Shown here: positions 28,411-39,106 of the stretch, one piece after another | Layout: each line of letters begins with the position of its first letter | Numbering within the stretch: position 1 is the first letter of the stretch | Assembly (NCBI RefSeq): GCF_023078335.1 | Contig: NZ_CP095550.1 | Location: 3,702,001 to 3,766,000 of the forward strand | DNA length: 64,000 bases | Direction of reading: 5' to 3' | From: Metabacillus endolithicus | Lineage (GTDB): Bacteria > Bacillota > Bacilli > Bacillales > Bacillaceae | Notes under the pieces: model-generated | What the model was told of the DNA's origin: nothing | Seen by the model: only the letters and a program-made list of their open reading frames with translations | The model's database searches: none | Program-made: the position numbers and the translations under genes

Positions 28411-29964
28411 TTGAGATCTAGTGAAGGGTGTAGAGTAGTCATTGTTGATGATGAGCAGTTAATCAGGCAAGGAATTAAGCATTATATGCAGTGGGAGCAG
28501 GAAGGGTTTCAAATTGTCGGCGAAGCTTCAAATGGTCAGGAGGCTCTTGAGTTAATAGAAAAAACGAAGCCTCATATTGTGTTAACAGATATTGTGATGC
28601 CAATTATGGATGGTGAAGAGTTAACTCGAATTGTTAAAAGCAAATATCCGCACATTGAAATTATTATTTTAAGTAGCTATGGTGATTTTGATTATGTAAG
28701 ATCTACTTTTCAAAATGGGGCAGTTGACTATATTTTAAAGCCTAAGCTTGATACAGAATCATTGCTTACTGTGTTAAAAACGGCAGCAAGCCAAATTCCT
28801 TCGTTACAAGGAGAAAAGGAAGAATCGACTGTTGATGTGAATATTGGACATATCATCGAAAAGCTTATTTCAGGTTACGACACACAATATGATGAAAATC
28901 TCATTTTAGAGGTATTTCCTTATTCTAACTTTCGTTTGGTTGCAATTGATTATAGGTTAATAGAAGAAAAGAGTTTAGAGGATATTTCTGCAATTAATTC
29001 TGAAATTGAAGTACTTATCACATCATTTGCAAAGGATGTGAAACTAGAAATCTTCAAAATAGAAGAAGATGTAAGCGTATTCTTAGTTAATGGTAGTGAA
29101 GACTTTTTAACTTTAATTTCAGAGCTCCCTCCTAAAATATTGGAGCATCATTCTCAACTTTCCATACTAATCTCTGAGACTTTTACAAGCTTTTCACAAA
29201 TTTGGTTGAAATACAACGAAGTGATTAAAAAGATGCTACAATATCGCTTTTATTTTCCCGACACCAATATAGTAATAGAAAAGAATCTTCTAAAAGAAAC
29301 ACCTAAGATCGTTTCTTTTAACCTTGATAAATTTACGAATGACTTTAAACATGAACGGTTTGATTTGGCATTTTCTTATTTAGACGAACATGTAACTGTG
29401 TTGTCTTCAAGCTTTACGACAGATATTTTTGAATACAAATCATTCTTCGGAAATGTTATTTTTACGATTTCCGTTTTGTTAAGCAATTTAGATTTTGATG
29501 TGAAAAGTTTAGAAAATGAAAAATTTAGTTTTTTTAATAAAATTGATAGTGCAAAAACAGCAAGTGGTGTTGTTCAGCAGTTACAACTATTTATTACAAA
29601 AGCAAAAGAAGTGATTACGACAAAGAAAGCTCATTCAGGTTTTTCCAATTTCCAACTCATCCTAGATTATATAGAAGAACATTATGCCGAACCGCTTAGT
29701 TTGAGCGATGTTGCTAATACTTTTCATTTTAATCCCTCATATCTATCAAGCTATTTTGCAACGCATAATAAAGAAGGATTCAATGAGTATCTCAACAAAA
29801 TTCGAATCGAGGAGGCTGTAAAGCTGTTACTGAATACAACCACTCCGATCTCAGAGATTAGTGGACTTGTAGGATATTCTGATCATAGTTATTTTTGTAA
29901 GGTTTTTAAGAAACAAAAGGGTCTGTCACCAAGTCAATATCGTAGAAATCAAAAATTGAAATAA
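28411..29964 (+). CDS. YesN/AraC-type response regulator
   Basis: Response regulator of a YesM/YesN two-component system that usually controls a carbohydrate ABC transporter. The likely start is TTG 28411 (518 residues), because GGGGGG lies at about 28399-28404; in-frame ATGs at 28330 and 28357 have no ribosome site. Receiver domain (residues 1-125) with 'VIVDDEQLIRQGIKHYM', phospho-Asp in 'VLTDIVMPIMDGEE' and 'YILKPKLDTE'; a variable middle; and an AraC helix-turn-helix domain at the end ('LSLSDVANTFHFNPSYLSSY', 'ISEISGLVGYSDHSYFCKVF'). It directly precedes its kinase and the galactoside genes. Confidence 0.9.
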   Translation: MRSSEGCRVVIVDDEQLIRQGIKHYMQWEQEGFQIVGEASNGQEALELIEKTKPHIVLTDIVMPIMDGEELTRIVKSKYPHIEIIILSSYGDFDYVRSTFQNGAVDYILKPKLDTESLLTVLKTAASQIPSLQGEKEESTVDVNIGHIIEKLISGYDTQYDENLILEVFPYSNFRLVAIDYRLIEEKSLEDISAINSEIEVLITSFAKDVKLEIFKIEEDVSVFLVNGSEDFLTLISELPPKILEHHSQLSILISETFTSFSQIWLKYNEVIKKMLQYRFYFPDTNIVIEKNLLKETPKIVSFNLDKFTNDFKHERFDLAFSYLDEHVTVLSSSFTTDIFEYKSFFGNVIFTISVLLSNLDFDVKSLENEKFSFFNKIDSAKTASGVVQQLQLFITKAKEVITTKKAHSGFSNFQLILDYIEEHYAEPLSLSDVANTFHFNPSYLSSYFATHNKEGFNEYLNKIRIEEAVKLLLNTTTPISEISGLVGYSDHSYFCKVFKKQKGLSPSQYRRNQKLK

Positions 29965-31751
29965 GTGATGGTATTCAATATGAATGTTTTTCAAAAGTAT
30001 TTTAAACATAACGGATTATTTGTCACTATGTTTTCGATAAGTGTTATTAGCATTATAAGTGTTTCAATTATTATTACATGGACAACATTCCGCATGTCTG
30101 AGCAGTTTTTTATTGATAAATTCAGTATTACAAATGCAAAAGTAATGGATCAAATTAAGGACAGCTTTGAATCTTATAATTATTCGATTGTTCTTGCATC
30201 AAATAATATTCTGCAAAGCGGAACAATTAGAAGGATTATGACCGAAGAGCAATCAAATCGTCAGAAAATGAATTCATTTTATCAAATGAGTGAGCAAATG
30301 AAGCGAATAAAATCAAATGTGGATGCCTATGAAACGGAAATTATTGTTAAAGGTATTAACGGAATGAGTTATGCAACAAATCGTCCTTATTGGATGATTT
30401 CTGATGAAGATTTGAAAACTCATAACATAACAAATGTTTCCATGCAAAATCCTAAAAGATTGATTTATCAACATGATCGACGAATGAAAGAAACAAAAAA
30501 CAAAGAAGATGAACAATACATTATTGCGACGAAACCACTAATGGAAAGAATCTCAGGAACGATATATGGAATGATGTATTTCCCTATTCATGAAAGTGAG
30601 TTCAGAAAATTCTATAACAACTACACGAGCACAGGTAATGATGTGTATGTTCTTGATAATACTGGAAGAATTATTTCTAGTAATAAAACAGATTTAATTG
30701 GTGAGAAAGCAGAAGAACTTTTTCAATATATTAAGGAAAACAATGATAAAGGTGAAAACTACATTGTGAAAGAGTTTAAGGGGACAAATTCTATTATCTT
30801 TTGGGAATACATCCCTTCTCTTGATATGTATTTATTCAATTTAATTGACCAAAAAAAAGCAATTGGTGATTTAATTAATAAAAAACAAATTGCGCTTATT
30901 TTATTTTTTATCGTGGTTATTGCTCTTATTATTGTGTTTTTTATTTCAAGAAGAATGACAAATTCACTTTCAACATTGGTTAAGCAAATTTCTGATGCAT
31001 CTAAATATGATTTTGATCAATATGTTTCTGTAAGCGGAACTTATGAAACTAGGCAAATTGGCAAGGCATTTAATAGTATGTTAGATGAATTGCAAGATTA
31101 TTTGGAGAAACTTGTTCTTTATCAAAAGCAAAAGCGAAATGCTGAGCTAGCGGCGTTGCAACAGCAAATTAATCCACATTTTCTTTACAACACACTTACT
31201 TCTATTAAATTTATGATTCAGCAGGGGGAAAGGGAGAAGCAGAAGAAACGATTAATTCCCTCATTTCCTTGCTTCAAAATACGATTGGCAATGTATGTGA
31301 AACGATTACTGTGGAGCAGGAAATAAATAATCTTAAAAACTATGTTCTTATTAATCAAAAACGCTATGGAGATCGAATTAAAGTGAATTATTTAGTTTCA
31401 CCTGATTGCATACAACATCGAATTCCTAAGCTTATTTTACAGCCATTTATAGAAAATTCATTTTTCCATGGTTTTAATAACAAAACATCAGGCTTTATTA
31501 ATGTAATGGTTTGGCAGGAACGAGACACGCTTATTTGTGAAGTGATGGATAACGGTGATGGCATGGAGATTACATCGAATAAACTGCCAGCCACCAAGAG
31601 TAAGAAGCAGCATTTTACTGGAATTGGTGTAAAGAATGTTCATGAACGAATTCAAATATTATATGGTCATCAATATGGTGTAACAATCTCAAGTGAAGTT
31701 GGACAAGGGACAAGGATAAAAATTACATTGCCAACCGAAACCGTTTCATGA
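29965..31751 (+). pseudogene. YesM-type sensor histidine kinase, single-base frameshift
   Basis: Partner kinase of the regulator upstream. TM1 (residues about 18-40), extracellular sensor, TM2 (about 308-328), HAMP, His_kinase domain with 'LQQQINPHFLYNTLTSIKFM', then HATPase ('PFIENSFFHGF', 'VMDNGDGM'). The frame is lost at about 31236, where one G is missing (gagaagcagaa instead of gagaaggcagaa); restoring it gives 'EREKAEETINSLISLLQNTI' and continues to the stop at 31751. The first codon follows the regulator stop directly; ATG 29968 or 29980 are the alternatives. Presumably functional if the base is a sequencing error. Confidence 0.85.
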
Positions 31752-31836
31752 TGTACCGTAAGTTAAGAAAGATCCTACAAACTCAACCACCTAAAAAAAT
31801 CACAAGAATCTAAAAAAAATACAATTCCATCGATTT

Positions 31837-31850
31837 TGTAAGCGGATACA
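31837..31850 (+). promoter_or_regulatory. cre site upstream of the sugar-binding protein gene
   Basis: TGTAAGCGGATACA matches TGWAANCGNTNWCA with one mismatch; 126 bases upstream of the start of the solute-binding protein gene. Confidence 0.7.
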
Positions 31851-31934
31851 CCCTATGAAAAAATCACAAATTTATAAAAATATAGTCCTAAAGAAAAATA
31901 GAATAAAGATGCTAACATGATAGGTGTAAGGGAG

Positions 31935-31948
31935 AGATAACGCTTACA
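31935..31948 (-). promoter_or_regulatory. Second cre-like site
   Basis: On the minus strand TGTAAGCGTTATCT matches the cre consensus with one mismatch. It lies 28 bases before the gene start, so with the first site it brackets the probable promoter. Confidence 0.6.
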
Positions 31949-31975
31949 AAAAACAAAAAACATGGGGGTATTTTT

Positions 31976-33268
31976 ATGAAAAAGCTACTCGTTTTAATGA
32001 TGGCTTGCATGATGATCTTGGCTGCATGCTCTTCTGGGTCAAAAGAAACAGTAGATTCAGAGTCAAGTGAATCATCAGGTTCAAATGAAATCACGATTTG
32101 GGCATGGGATCCTAACTTTAATATTAAAGCTTTGAATATTGCAAAAGAGTATTATCAAAAAGAAAATCCTGATCTAGAAATCAAGATTGTCGAAAATGCT
32201 CAGGCTGATATCATCCAAAAATTAAATACAAGCTTAAGCTCTGGCACAACAAAGGGATTACCAAATATTGTGTTAATTGAAGACTATCGTGCGCAAAGTT
32301 TTCTTCAAGCATATCCAGATTCATTCCACGAAATTACTGGATCGTTCAAAACAGAAGATTTTGCATCTTATAAACTAGTACCAACAAGTCTTGATGATAA
32401 AAACTATGGTTTACCATTTGACACTGGAGTAACAGGTCTATATGTAAGAACAGATTACTTAGAACAAGCGGGTTACACAGTTGATGATTTAAAAGGAATT
32501 GACTGGAACGAATATATCGAAATTGGGAAAAAAGTAAAAGAAGCAACTGGCAAGAATATGATTACACTTGATCCAAACGACCAAGGTATTATTCGTATGA
32601 TGATGCAATCTGCTGGTGCTTGGTATATGAAAGAAGATGGTGTAACACCATTTATCGCTGGAAACGAAGCACTTAAAAAGTCATTTGAAGTGTACAAAGC
32701 AATGCTTGACGCTGATATCGTAAAACCAAACTCTGATTGGAGTCAATTCTTAGCGGCATTTAATAGTGGTGAGGTAGCATCTGTTCCGACTGGAAACTGG
32801 ATTACACCTTCTGTTAAAGCTGAAGCATCTCAATCAGGCAAATGGGCAGTTGTTCCACAACCGAAGCTTCCAGATGTTGAGTCAGTAAATGCTTCAAACT
32901 TAGGTGGAAGCTCATGGTATGTGTTAAATGTTGATGGTAAAGAAGATGCTACTGATTTCTTAGCGAAAACATTTGGTTCAAATGTTGATTTTTATCAAGA
33001 TTTAGTAACAGAAATTGGGGCAATTGGAACATACATTCCTGCATCAACTGGAGAAGCATATAAAGCGGCTGATGAGTTCTTTGCTGGTCAAACGATTATT
33101 TCTGACTTCTCAACATGGTTAGAAGAAATTCCACAAGTGAATTATGGTTTACACACATATGCCATTGACGACATCTTAATTGTTGAAATGCAAAACTACC
33201 TTAACGGTAAGGATATTGATCAAGTGCTTGAGGACGCTCAACAGCAAGCTGATGCACAATTACAGTAA
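31976..33268 (+). CDS. Sugar ABC transporter substrate-binding lipoprotein
   Basis: Family 1 extracellular solute-binding protein, 430 residues. Signal peptide with lipobox LAAC (Cys19), a Ser-rich linker, then the bilobed domain starting 'NEITIWAWDPNFNIKALNIA'. It starts at ATG 31976 behind ATGGGGG. It is followed by two MalF/MalG-type permeases and two galactosidases, so the ligand is probably a galactoside such as lactose or a galacto-oligosaccharide (inference from context). No ATPase gene is present; such systems commonly use a shared MsmX-type ATPase. CcpA sites lie upstream. Confidence 0.9.
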   Translation: MKKLLVLMMACMMILAACSSGSKETVDSESSESSGSNEITIWAWDPNFNIKALNIAKEYYQKENPDLEIKIVENAQADIIQKLNTSLSSGTTKGLPNIVLIEDYRAQSFLQAYPDSFHEITGSFKTEDFASYKLVPTSLDDKNYGLPFDTGVTGLYVRTDYLEQAGYTVDDLKGIDWNEYIEIGKKVKEATGKNMITLDPNDQGIIRMMMQSAGAWYMKEDGVTPFIAGNEALKKSFEVYKAMLDADIVKPNSDWSQFLAAFNSGEVASVPTGNWITPSVKAEASQSGKWAVVPQPKLPDVESVNASNLGGSSWYVLNVDGKEDATDFLAKTFGSNVDFYQDLVTEIGAIGTYIPASTGEAYKAADEFFAGQTIISDFSTWLEEIPQVNYGLHTYAIDDILIVEMQNYLNGKDIDQVLEDAQQQADAQLQ

Positions 33269-33310
33269 TAATCCTGCCAACTATTCCTCTGATCTGAAGT
33301 GAGGAACGGA

Positions 33311-33357
33311 GCCTTGAAATTTCAATCTGCTAACGATGCAGAGGAGATTTTCAAGGC
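33311..33357 (+). promoter_or_regulatory. Intercistronic stem-loop between binding protein and permease genes
   Basis: GCCTTGAAA at 33311-33319 pairs with TTTCAAGGC at 33349-33357, with further pairing inside. No T run. Such hairpins often protect binding-protein mRNA and lower expression of the permeases downstream. Confidence 0.55.
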
Positions 33358-33397
33358 TTCAATTCTATATTGATTAAGTTAAGGAGTTGACTTTAAA

Positions 33398-34321
33398 ATG
33401 ATATCAGCAAAAACAAGTACAAACACATCTGTTTCTTATTCGACGAAGAAGCGGATTACTAAAACAACCCTCATCGGTTGGTCCTTTATCACATTAGCTT
33501 CGGTGTTAATCTGCATTTTTTACTTTTATCCAATGGTTCATGCGTTAATCATGTCTTTTCAATCAGGAACAGGGACAAATTTGAAATTTACTGGTCTTGA
33601 TAATTATGCTCGATTATTAAAAGATCCGACCTTTATCACAGCCGTAAAAAATACCGTTATCTACTTAATTATTCAAGTGCCGGTCATGATATTTCTAGCT
33701 CTATTTTTATCAGTGCTATTAAATGATAAAAATTTAAAATTTAAAGGATTTTTCCGTACCGCGATCTTTTTACCATGTGTAACATCACTTGTCGCGTATT
33801 CTGTTATTTTTAAGTATTTATTTGGTGTTGATGGCATTATCAACATGATGTTAATGAAGCTTTCCTTTGTTTCAGAGCCAATACAATGGTTAACAGATCC
33901 TTTTTGGGCAAAAATCACGATTGTTATCGCCATTACTTGGCGTTGGACTGGTTATAATATGATCTTTTATTTATCATCACTGCAAAATATTGATTCTTCC
34001 ATCTATGAAGCTGCCAAAATTGATGGAGCATCTCCTATTCAACAATTTTTTAAGATTACGATTCCAATGTTAAAGCCAATCATTCTTTTTACATCCATTA
34101 CTTCAACAATCGGAACTCTGCAATTATTTGATGAAGTTATGAATATTACAAAAGGTGGTCCTGGTAATGCAACGATGACGATTTCTCAATATATTTATAA
34201 TTTATCGTTTAAATATACGCCAGACTTTGGTTATGCAGCGACCGTGTCGTATGCAATTGTGATTATGATTGTTGTTTTCTCTATTATTCAGTTTAAAGTG
34301 GCAGGTGATCGAAATGCTTAA
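33398..34321 (+). CDS. Sugar ABC transporter permease (MalF type)
   Basis: Integral membrane subunit, 307 residues, with about six membrane segments and the EAA loop 'EAAKIDGASPIQQFFKITIP' that contacts the ATPase. The N-terminus is cytoplasmic and Lys/Thr rich. It starts at ATG 33398 behind AAGGAGTTGAC. Its last codons overlap the start of the next permease by 8 bases, so the two are translationally coupled, as is usual for MalF/MalG pairs. Confidence 0.92.
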   Translation: MISAKTSTNTSVSYSTKKRITKTTLIGWSFITLASVLICIFYFYPMVHALIMSFQSGTGTNLKFTGLDNYARLLKDPTFITAVKNTVIYLIIQVPVMIFLALFLSVLLNDKNLKFKGFFRTAIFLPCVTSLVAYSVIFKYLFGVDGIINMMLMKLSFVSEPIQWLTDPFWAKITIVIAITWRWTGYNMIFYLSSLQNIDSSIYEAAKIDGASPIQQFFKITIPMLKPIILFTSITSTIGTLQLFDEVMNITKGGPGNATMTISQYIYNLSFKYTPDFGYAATVSYAIVIMIVVFSIIQFKVAGDRNA

Positions 34322-35150
34322 GAAAGTATTTAGTTACGGAGTTTTAATTGTAGCGACGATTGTATCGATTTTTCCGTTTTTATGGATGGTTGTATCGGCA
34401 ACAAATAAGTCGGTTGATGTTACGCAAGGAAGATTATTACCAGGTTCTCATTTTGTAGAGAATTTTAAAAATCTATTAGCTACTGTCGATATTGTTCCTG
34501 CTTTAATTAATTCTGCTAAGGTATCGATTTCAACAACCATTTTATCGCTATTAATTGCGTCACTAGCAGGGTATGGATTTGAGATTTTTAAAAGCAAATC
34601 AAAGGATGTTGTGTTTAATATTTTACTTCTATCCATGATGATACCGTTTGCTGCGTTAATGGTTCCGTTATTCCGTATGTTTGGTACGATTTCACAAACA
34701 GCACCATTCTTAGGGATTGATACATTAACAGCTGCGGTGTTACCAACCCTTACAACTGCGTTCTTAATCTTTTTCTTTCGTCAAAGTACAAAAATGTTTC
34801 CAAAGGATATTCTTGAAGCAGGTCGAATTGATGGATTAAGTGAGTTAGGTGTATTTTTTAGAATTTATGTCCCAACGATGAAAACAACGTATGCAGCAGC
34901 AGCGATTATTACGTTTATGGCTAGCTGGAATAACTATTTATGGCCTCTTGTTGTGTTGCAATCTCCTGAAAAGCAAACGATACCATTGCTTATTTCGACT
35001 TTAGGCTCAAGTTATGCCCCAGATTTTGGCGTTATTATGACAGCGATTGTTATTGCAACATTGCCTGCTGCACTTATATTCTTCATCATGCAAAAGCACT
35101 TTGTTGCAGGTATGATGGGCTTCAGTAAAATAAAGAGAGAGGAAGTTTAG
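34314..35150 (+). CDS. Sugar ABC transporter permease (MalG type)
   Basis: Second membrane subunit, 278 residues, with six membrane segments and the EAA loop 'EAGRIDGLSELGVFFRIYVP'. The start is ATG 34314 behind AGGTGATCG, overlapping the previous stop; a longer frame from 34269 lies inside the upstream gene and is rejected. The beta-galactosidase gene begins two bases after its stop, so the four genes form one operon. Confidence 0.92.
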   Translation: MLKKVFSYGVLIVATIVSIFPFLWMVVSATNKSVDVTQGRLLPGSHFVENFKNLLATVDIVPALINSAKVSISTTILSLLIASLAGYGFEIFKSKSKDVVFNILLLSMMIPFAALMVPLFRMFGTISQTAPFLGIDTLTAAVLPTLTTAFLIFFFRQSTKMFPKDILEAGRIDGLSELGVFFRIYVPTMKTTYAAAAIITFMASWNNYLWPLVVLQSPEKQTIPLLISTLGSSYAPDFGVIMTAIVIATLPAALIFFIMQKHFVAGMMGFSKIKREEV

Positions 35151-35151
35151 A

Positions 35152-38100
35152 ATGAGGACGAATCCAGATTTAAATTGGTTAACAGATGTAAATACCTTTG
35201 CGGTAAATCGACTACCGGCACACTCTAGTCATGTGTATTACAAAACAGTGGAAGAGGCGAAGAACTTTCTTCCAATGGCTATGAGAAAAAGTTTAAATGG
35301 AAATTGGAAATTTCATTATGCGATCAATCCAAGTACACGCCCTGAAAGTTTCTATCATGTCGATTTTGACTGTGACAGCTGGGATGATATAAAGGTTCCA
35401 GGTCATATTCAATTACAGGCTATGGTAAGCCTCAATATGTTAATACGATGTACCCATGGGACGGAATCAATGATATACGCCCACCTGTAATTCCAATGGA
35501 TAAAAATCCAGTTGGAAGCTATGTTAAGAACTTTCATGTACCAGACAATATGCAAGGAAACCCTGTGTTTATCTCATTTCAAGGGGTTGAATCTGCTTTT
35601 TATGTATGGCTAAATGGTCACTTTATCGGATACAGCGAAGACAGTTTTACTCCTGCTGAGTTCGAGTTAACTCCTTTTTTACAGCAAGGAGAAAACAAGC
35701 TTGCAATTGAGGTATACCAAAGAAGTACAGGTAGCTGGCTTGAGGATCAGGATTTTTGGCGTTTCTCGGGAATTTTCCGTGAGGTCTATTTGTATACTGT
35801 GCCGAAAATGCATGTGTATGATGCCTATGTTCATGCAGAACTTGATGAAACCTATACAAAGGGAACACTGAAGGTTGATCTTCAACTAAGTTCACCTGCT
35901 GCTATCGGTTCAAAGGTTTTGGTTGAATTGGTAGATAAAGATGGAGATCTTGTTGAATCAACTAGTGTTGACCTTAACGGAGAAACACAGACTTTTACAC
36001 TGAATGTTGACAGACCAAAATTGTGGAGTGCTGAAACTCCTTATCTGTATAAGCTTTTTATTCAGCTTATTGATGAAAATGAAGAGATTGTTGAAGTTGT
36101 CCCGCAAAAGATTGGCTTTAGACGATTTGAGCTTGTTGATAAGGTAATGAAATTAAATGGTGAGCGTATTGTTTTTAAAGGAGTAAACCGCCACGAGTTT
36201 CATCATCGAACAGGGCGTGCCATTTCAAAGGAAGATATGCTCTGGGATATAAAAACATTAAAGCAAAATAACATCAATGCAGTTCGCACATCACATTATC
36301 CAAACCAAAGCTATTGGTATGAATTATGTGACGAATATGGCATTTACGTAATTGATGAAATGAACTTGGAAACACATGGAACATGGCAAAAGATGGGCGC
36401 CGTTGAACCTTCCTGGAATATCCCGGGAAACAAACCAGAATGGCAGGATATCGTGTTAGATAGGGCAAAATCAATGTTTGAACGAGATAAAAACCATCCT
36501 TCTATTCTTATCTGGTCATGTGGAAATGAATCATATGCAGGTGAAGTGATTCTTAATGTTACGAAATATTTTAAGTCCGTTGATTCTAGCAGACTTGTCC
36601 ATTATGAAGGTGTATTTTACGACCGTACTTACAATGATACAAGTGATATGGAAAGCCGCATGTATGCAAAGCCAGCAGATATTGAGGAGTATTTAACAAA
36701 CAATCCTGAAAAACCATATATAAGCTGCGAATATATGCATGCGATGGGGAATTCTTTAGGTGGTATGAATTATTACACAGAGTTAGAGGATAAATACCCG
36801 ATGTATCAAGGTGGATTCATTTGGGATTATATGGACCAATCTCTCGTTCAAAAAGATCGTTATGGAAATGAGTTTTTAGCTTATGGCGGAGACTTTGGAG
36901 ACCGTCCGACAGATTACGGCTTCTGTACGAATGGAATTGTTTATGCGGACAGAAAGCTTTCTCCTAAGATGCAAGAAGTTAAATATTTATATCAAAATAT
37001 GAAGCTAGAAGCAGATGAAACAGGTGTAACGATTAAGAATAAGAATGTGTTTAAAGATACCTCAGATTATTTGTTAACGTACACTCTTTTTCATGAAGGA
37101 GAGAAGGTATGTGAAAAATCAGTTGAGGTAAATGTTGCAGCACAAAGTGATCAGCGATTGGATTTTGATTGGTCTCGAGATTCGATGATCAAAACAGGTG
37201 AGTATTATGTTCAGGTCGCTTTTCTATTAAAAGAAAAAACAATCTGGGCAGAGGCTGGGCACGAGGTGGCATTCGGGCAATTTGTTTTTGAGAAAAAAGG
37301 TGATGATACTTTGCCGACACGATCAGAAGAGAAAGTTAGGTTGGTAGAAGGTGACGTTAACATCGGTGTTCATGGTAGAGATTTTAGCATTATTTTTTCA
37401 AAGCAAGTGGGAAGCCTAGTGTCTATTACTTATTCAGGAAAAGAAATGATTGCATTTCCTCCTGCACCATTGTTCTGGCGGGCAACCACAGACAATGATA
37501 GAGGGTACGCTCAAGCTTTTGTTTCAGGCTGCTGGCTATCAGCGAGTATGGCTCGGAGATGTACAAATGTTGAGCTATCAACTCATGAAAATAACGTTGT
37601 GGTCGCATTTACTTATAAGTTTTCCATTCATGCAGATATTGATGTAAACACGATTTATACGGTATATCCTAATGGTAGCATTCACGTAAAGTCATCGTAC
37701 AAAGGAGCAGAAGGGTTGCCGCAGATGCCGATCTTTGCCTTATCATTTAAGGTTCCAGCTAATTATAATCAACTAGAATGGTATGCAATGGGACCGGAAG
37801 AAAACTATTCAGACCGAGCTCAAGGGGCACGACTTGGTGTGTTTAAGAACACTGTAAAAGATAATATGGCTGCGTATTTGAATCCGCAAGAATCTGGAAA
37901 TCGAACTGGAGTCAGACGAGTTCGGGTAACAAATGAGGGTGGCGAAGGATTGATGATTGCTGCAAAGGGCACACCGATTGAATGCAATGTCTCACCTTAT
38001 ACAGCTCTTGAGCTAGAAAATGCACAGCATCATCATGAACTACCTAATGTTCATTACTCTGTAATCACCGTTGCCGGCAAGCAAATGGGTGTTGGTGGAG

Positions 38101-38195
38101 ATGATAGCTGGGGTGCTCCTGTCCATGAAGAACATGTGATAAAAGCAAATAGAGATATGGCATTTGAATTTGTGATTCAGCGTGAAGGGATTTGA
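35152..38195 (+). pseudogene. lacZ: Beta-galactosidase (GH2, LacZ type), single-base frameshift
   Basis: Cytoplasmic beta-galactosidase of about 1014 residues. It starts at ATG 35152 behind AGAGAGGAAG. Domains: jelly-roll sugar-binding domain ('YSEDSFTPAEFELTPFL'), Ig-like domain, TIM barrel ('GVNRHEFHHRTGRAIS', 'RTSHYPN', acid/base Glu at 36528 in 'WSCGNESYAG', nucleophile Glu at 36729 in 'SCEYMHAMGNS'), and the C-terminal Bgal small chain. One G is missing at about 35424 (caggctatgg instead of cagggctatgg); restoring it reads 'QLQGYGKPQYVNTMYPWDG'. Nothing else is damaged. Last gene of the transporter operon; array 4 begins 45 bases later. Confidence 0.9.
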
Positions 38196-38235
38196 TAGGA
38201 TTGAGCTTGAAATTCTTTTCAAGCTCAATTCGGTT

Positions 38236-39085
38236 TTGATGGGGGGAGAATTGGGATAGGGAATGGTTGATGGATCAGGAATCTGTCTTGTTCTTAGGTA
38301 GAATTGGGACAGGAATTGGTGGGTAGATCAGGATACAGTCTCGATACAGGTAGAATCGGGACAGAAACTTTTATAAAGACCAGGCTACTGTCTCGATACA
38401 GGTAGAATCGGGACAGAAACTTTTGTAAAGATTAGGCTACAGTCTCGATACAGGCAGAATCGGGCCAGAAACTGGTAGAAGGACCAGGCTACAGTCTCGG
38501 TACAGTCAGAATCGGGCCAGAAACTGGTGTAAAGATTAGGCTACAGTCTCGATACAGGTAGAATCGGGCCAGAAACTGGTGTAAAGATTAGGCTACAGTC
38601 TCGATACAGGTAGAATCGGGCCAGAAACTGGTGTAAAGATTAGGCTACAGTCTCGATACATGTAGAATCGGGACAGAAACTTTTGTAAAGATTAGGCTAC
38701 AGTCTCGATACAGGCAGAATCGGGACAGAAACTGGTAGAAGGACCAGGCTACAGTCTCGGTACAGTCAGAATCGGGCCAGAAACTTTTGTAAAGATTAGG
38801 CTACAGTCTCGATACAGGTAGAATCGGGACAGAAACTTTTGTAAAGATTAGGCTACAGTCTCGATACAGTCAGAATCGGGACAGAAACTGGTAGAAGGAC
38901 CAGGCTACAGTCTCGATACAGGCAGAATCGGGACAGAAACTGGTGGAAAGATCAAGCCACAGTCTCGATACAGTCAGAATCGGGCCAGAAACTGGTGTAA
39001 AGATCAGGCTATAGTCTCGATACAGTCAGAATCGGGACAGAAACCGGTTCAGAGAGCAAAATCCAGTCTCGATACATGAAAAATT
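38236..39085. repeat. Tandem array 4: about 17 units of 52 bp with the shared hairpin core
   Basis: The 3' arm starts at 38250, 38302, 38354, 38406, 38458, 38510, 38562, 38614, 38666, 38718, 38770, 38822, 38874, 38926, 38978 and 39030, with a degenerate last one at 39082, every step exactly 52 bp. The core is GTCTCGATAC-N5-GAATCGGGAC (or GGGCC), and the 27-nt spacer is of the type CTTTTGTAAAGATTAGGCTA or CTGGTAGAAGGACCAGGCTA. The array lies between the beta- and alpha-galactosidase genes and stops 22 bases before the latter's start. Confidence 0.95.
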
Positions 39086-39106
39086 GTCAATCAAAGGAGT
39101 TGAAAC

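Noticed and set aside
9245..39085. Arrays considered as CRISPR
   Set aside because: Spacers within an array are alike rather than unique, the conserved core is only 25 nt with a variable loop, and no cas genes are present.
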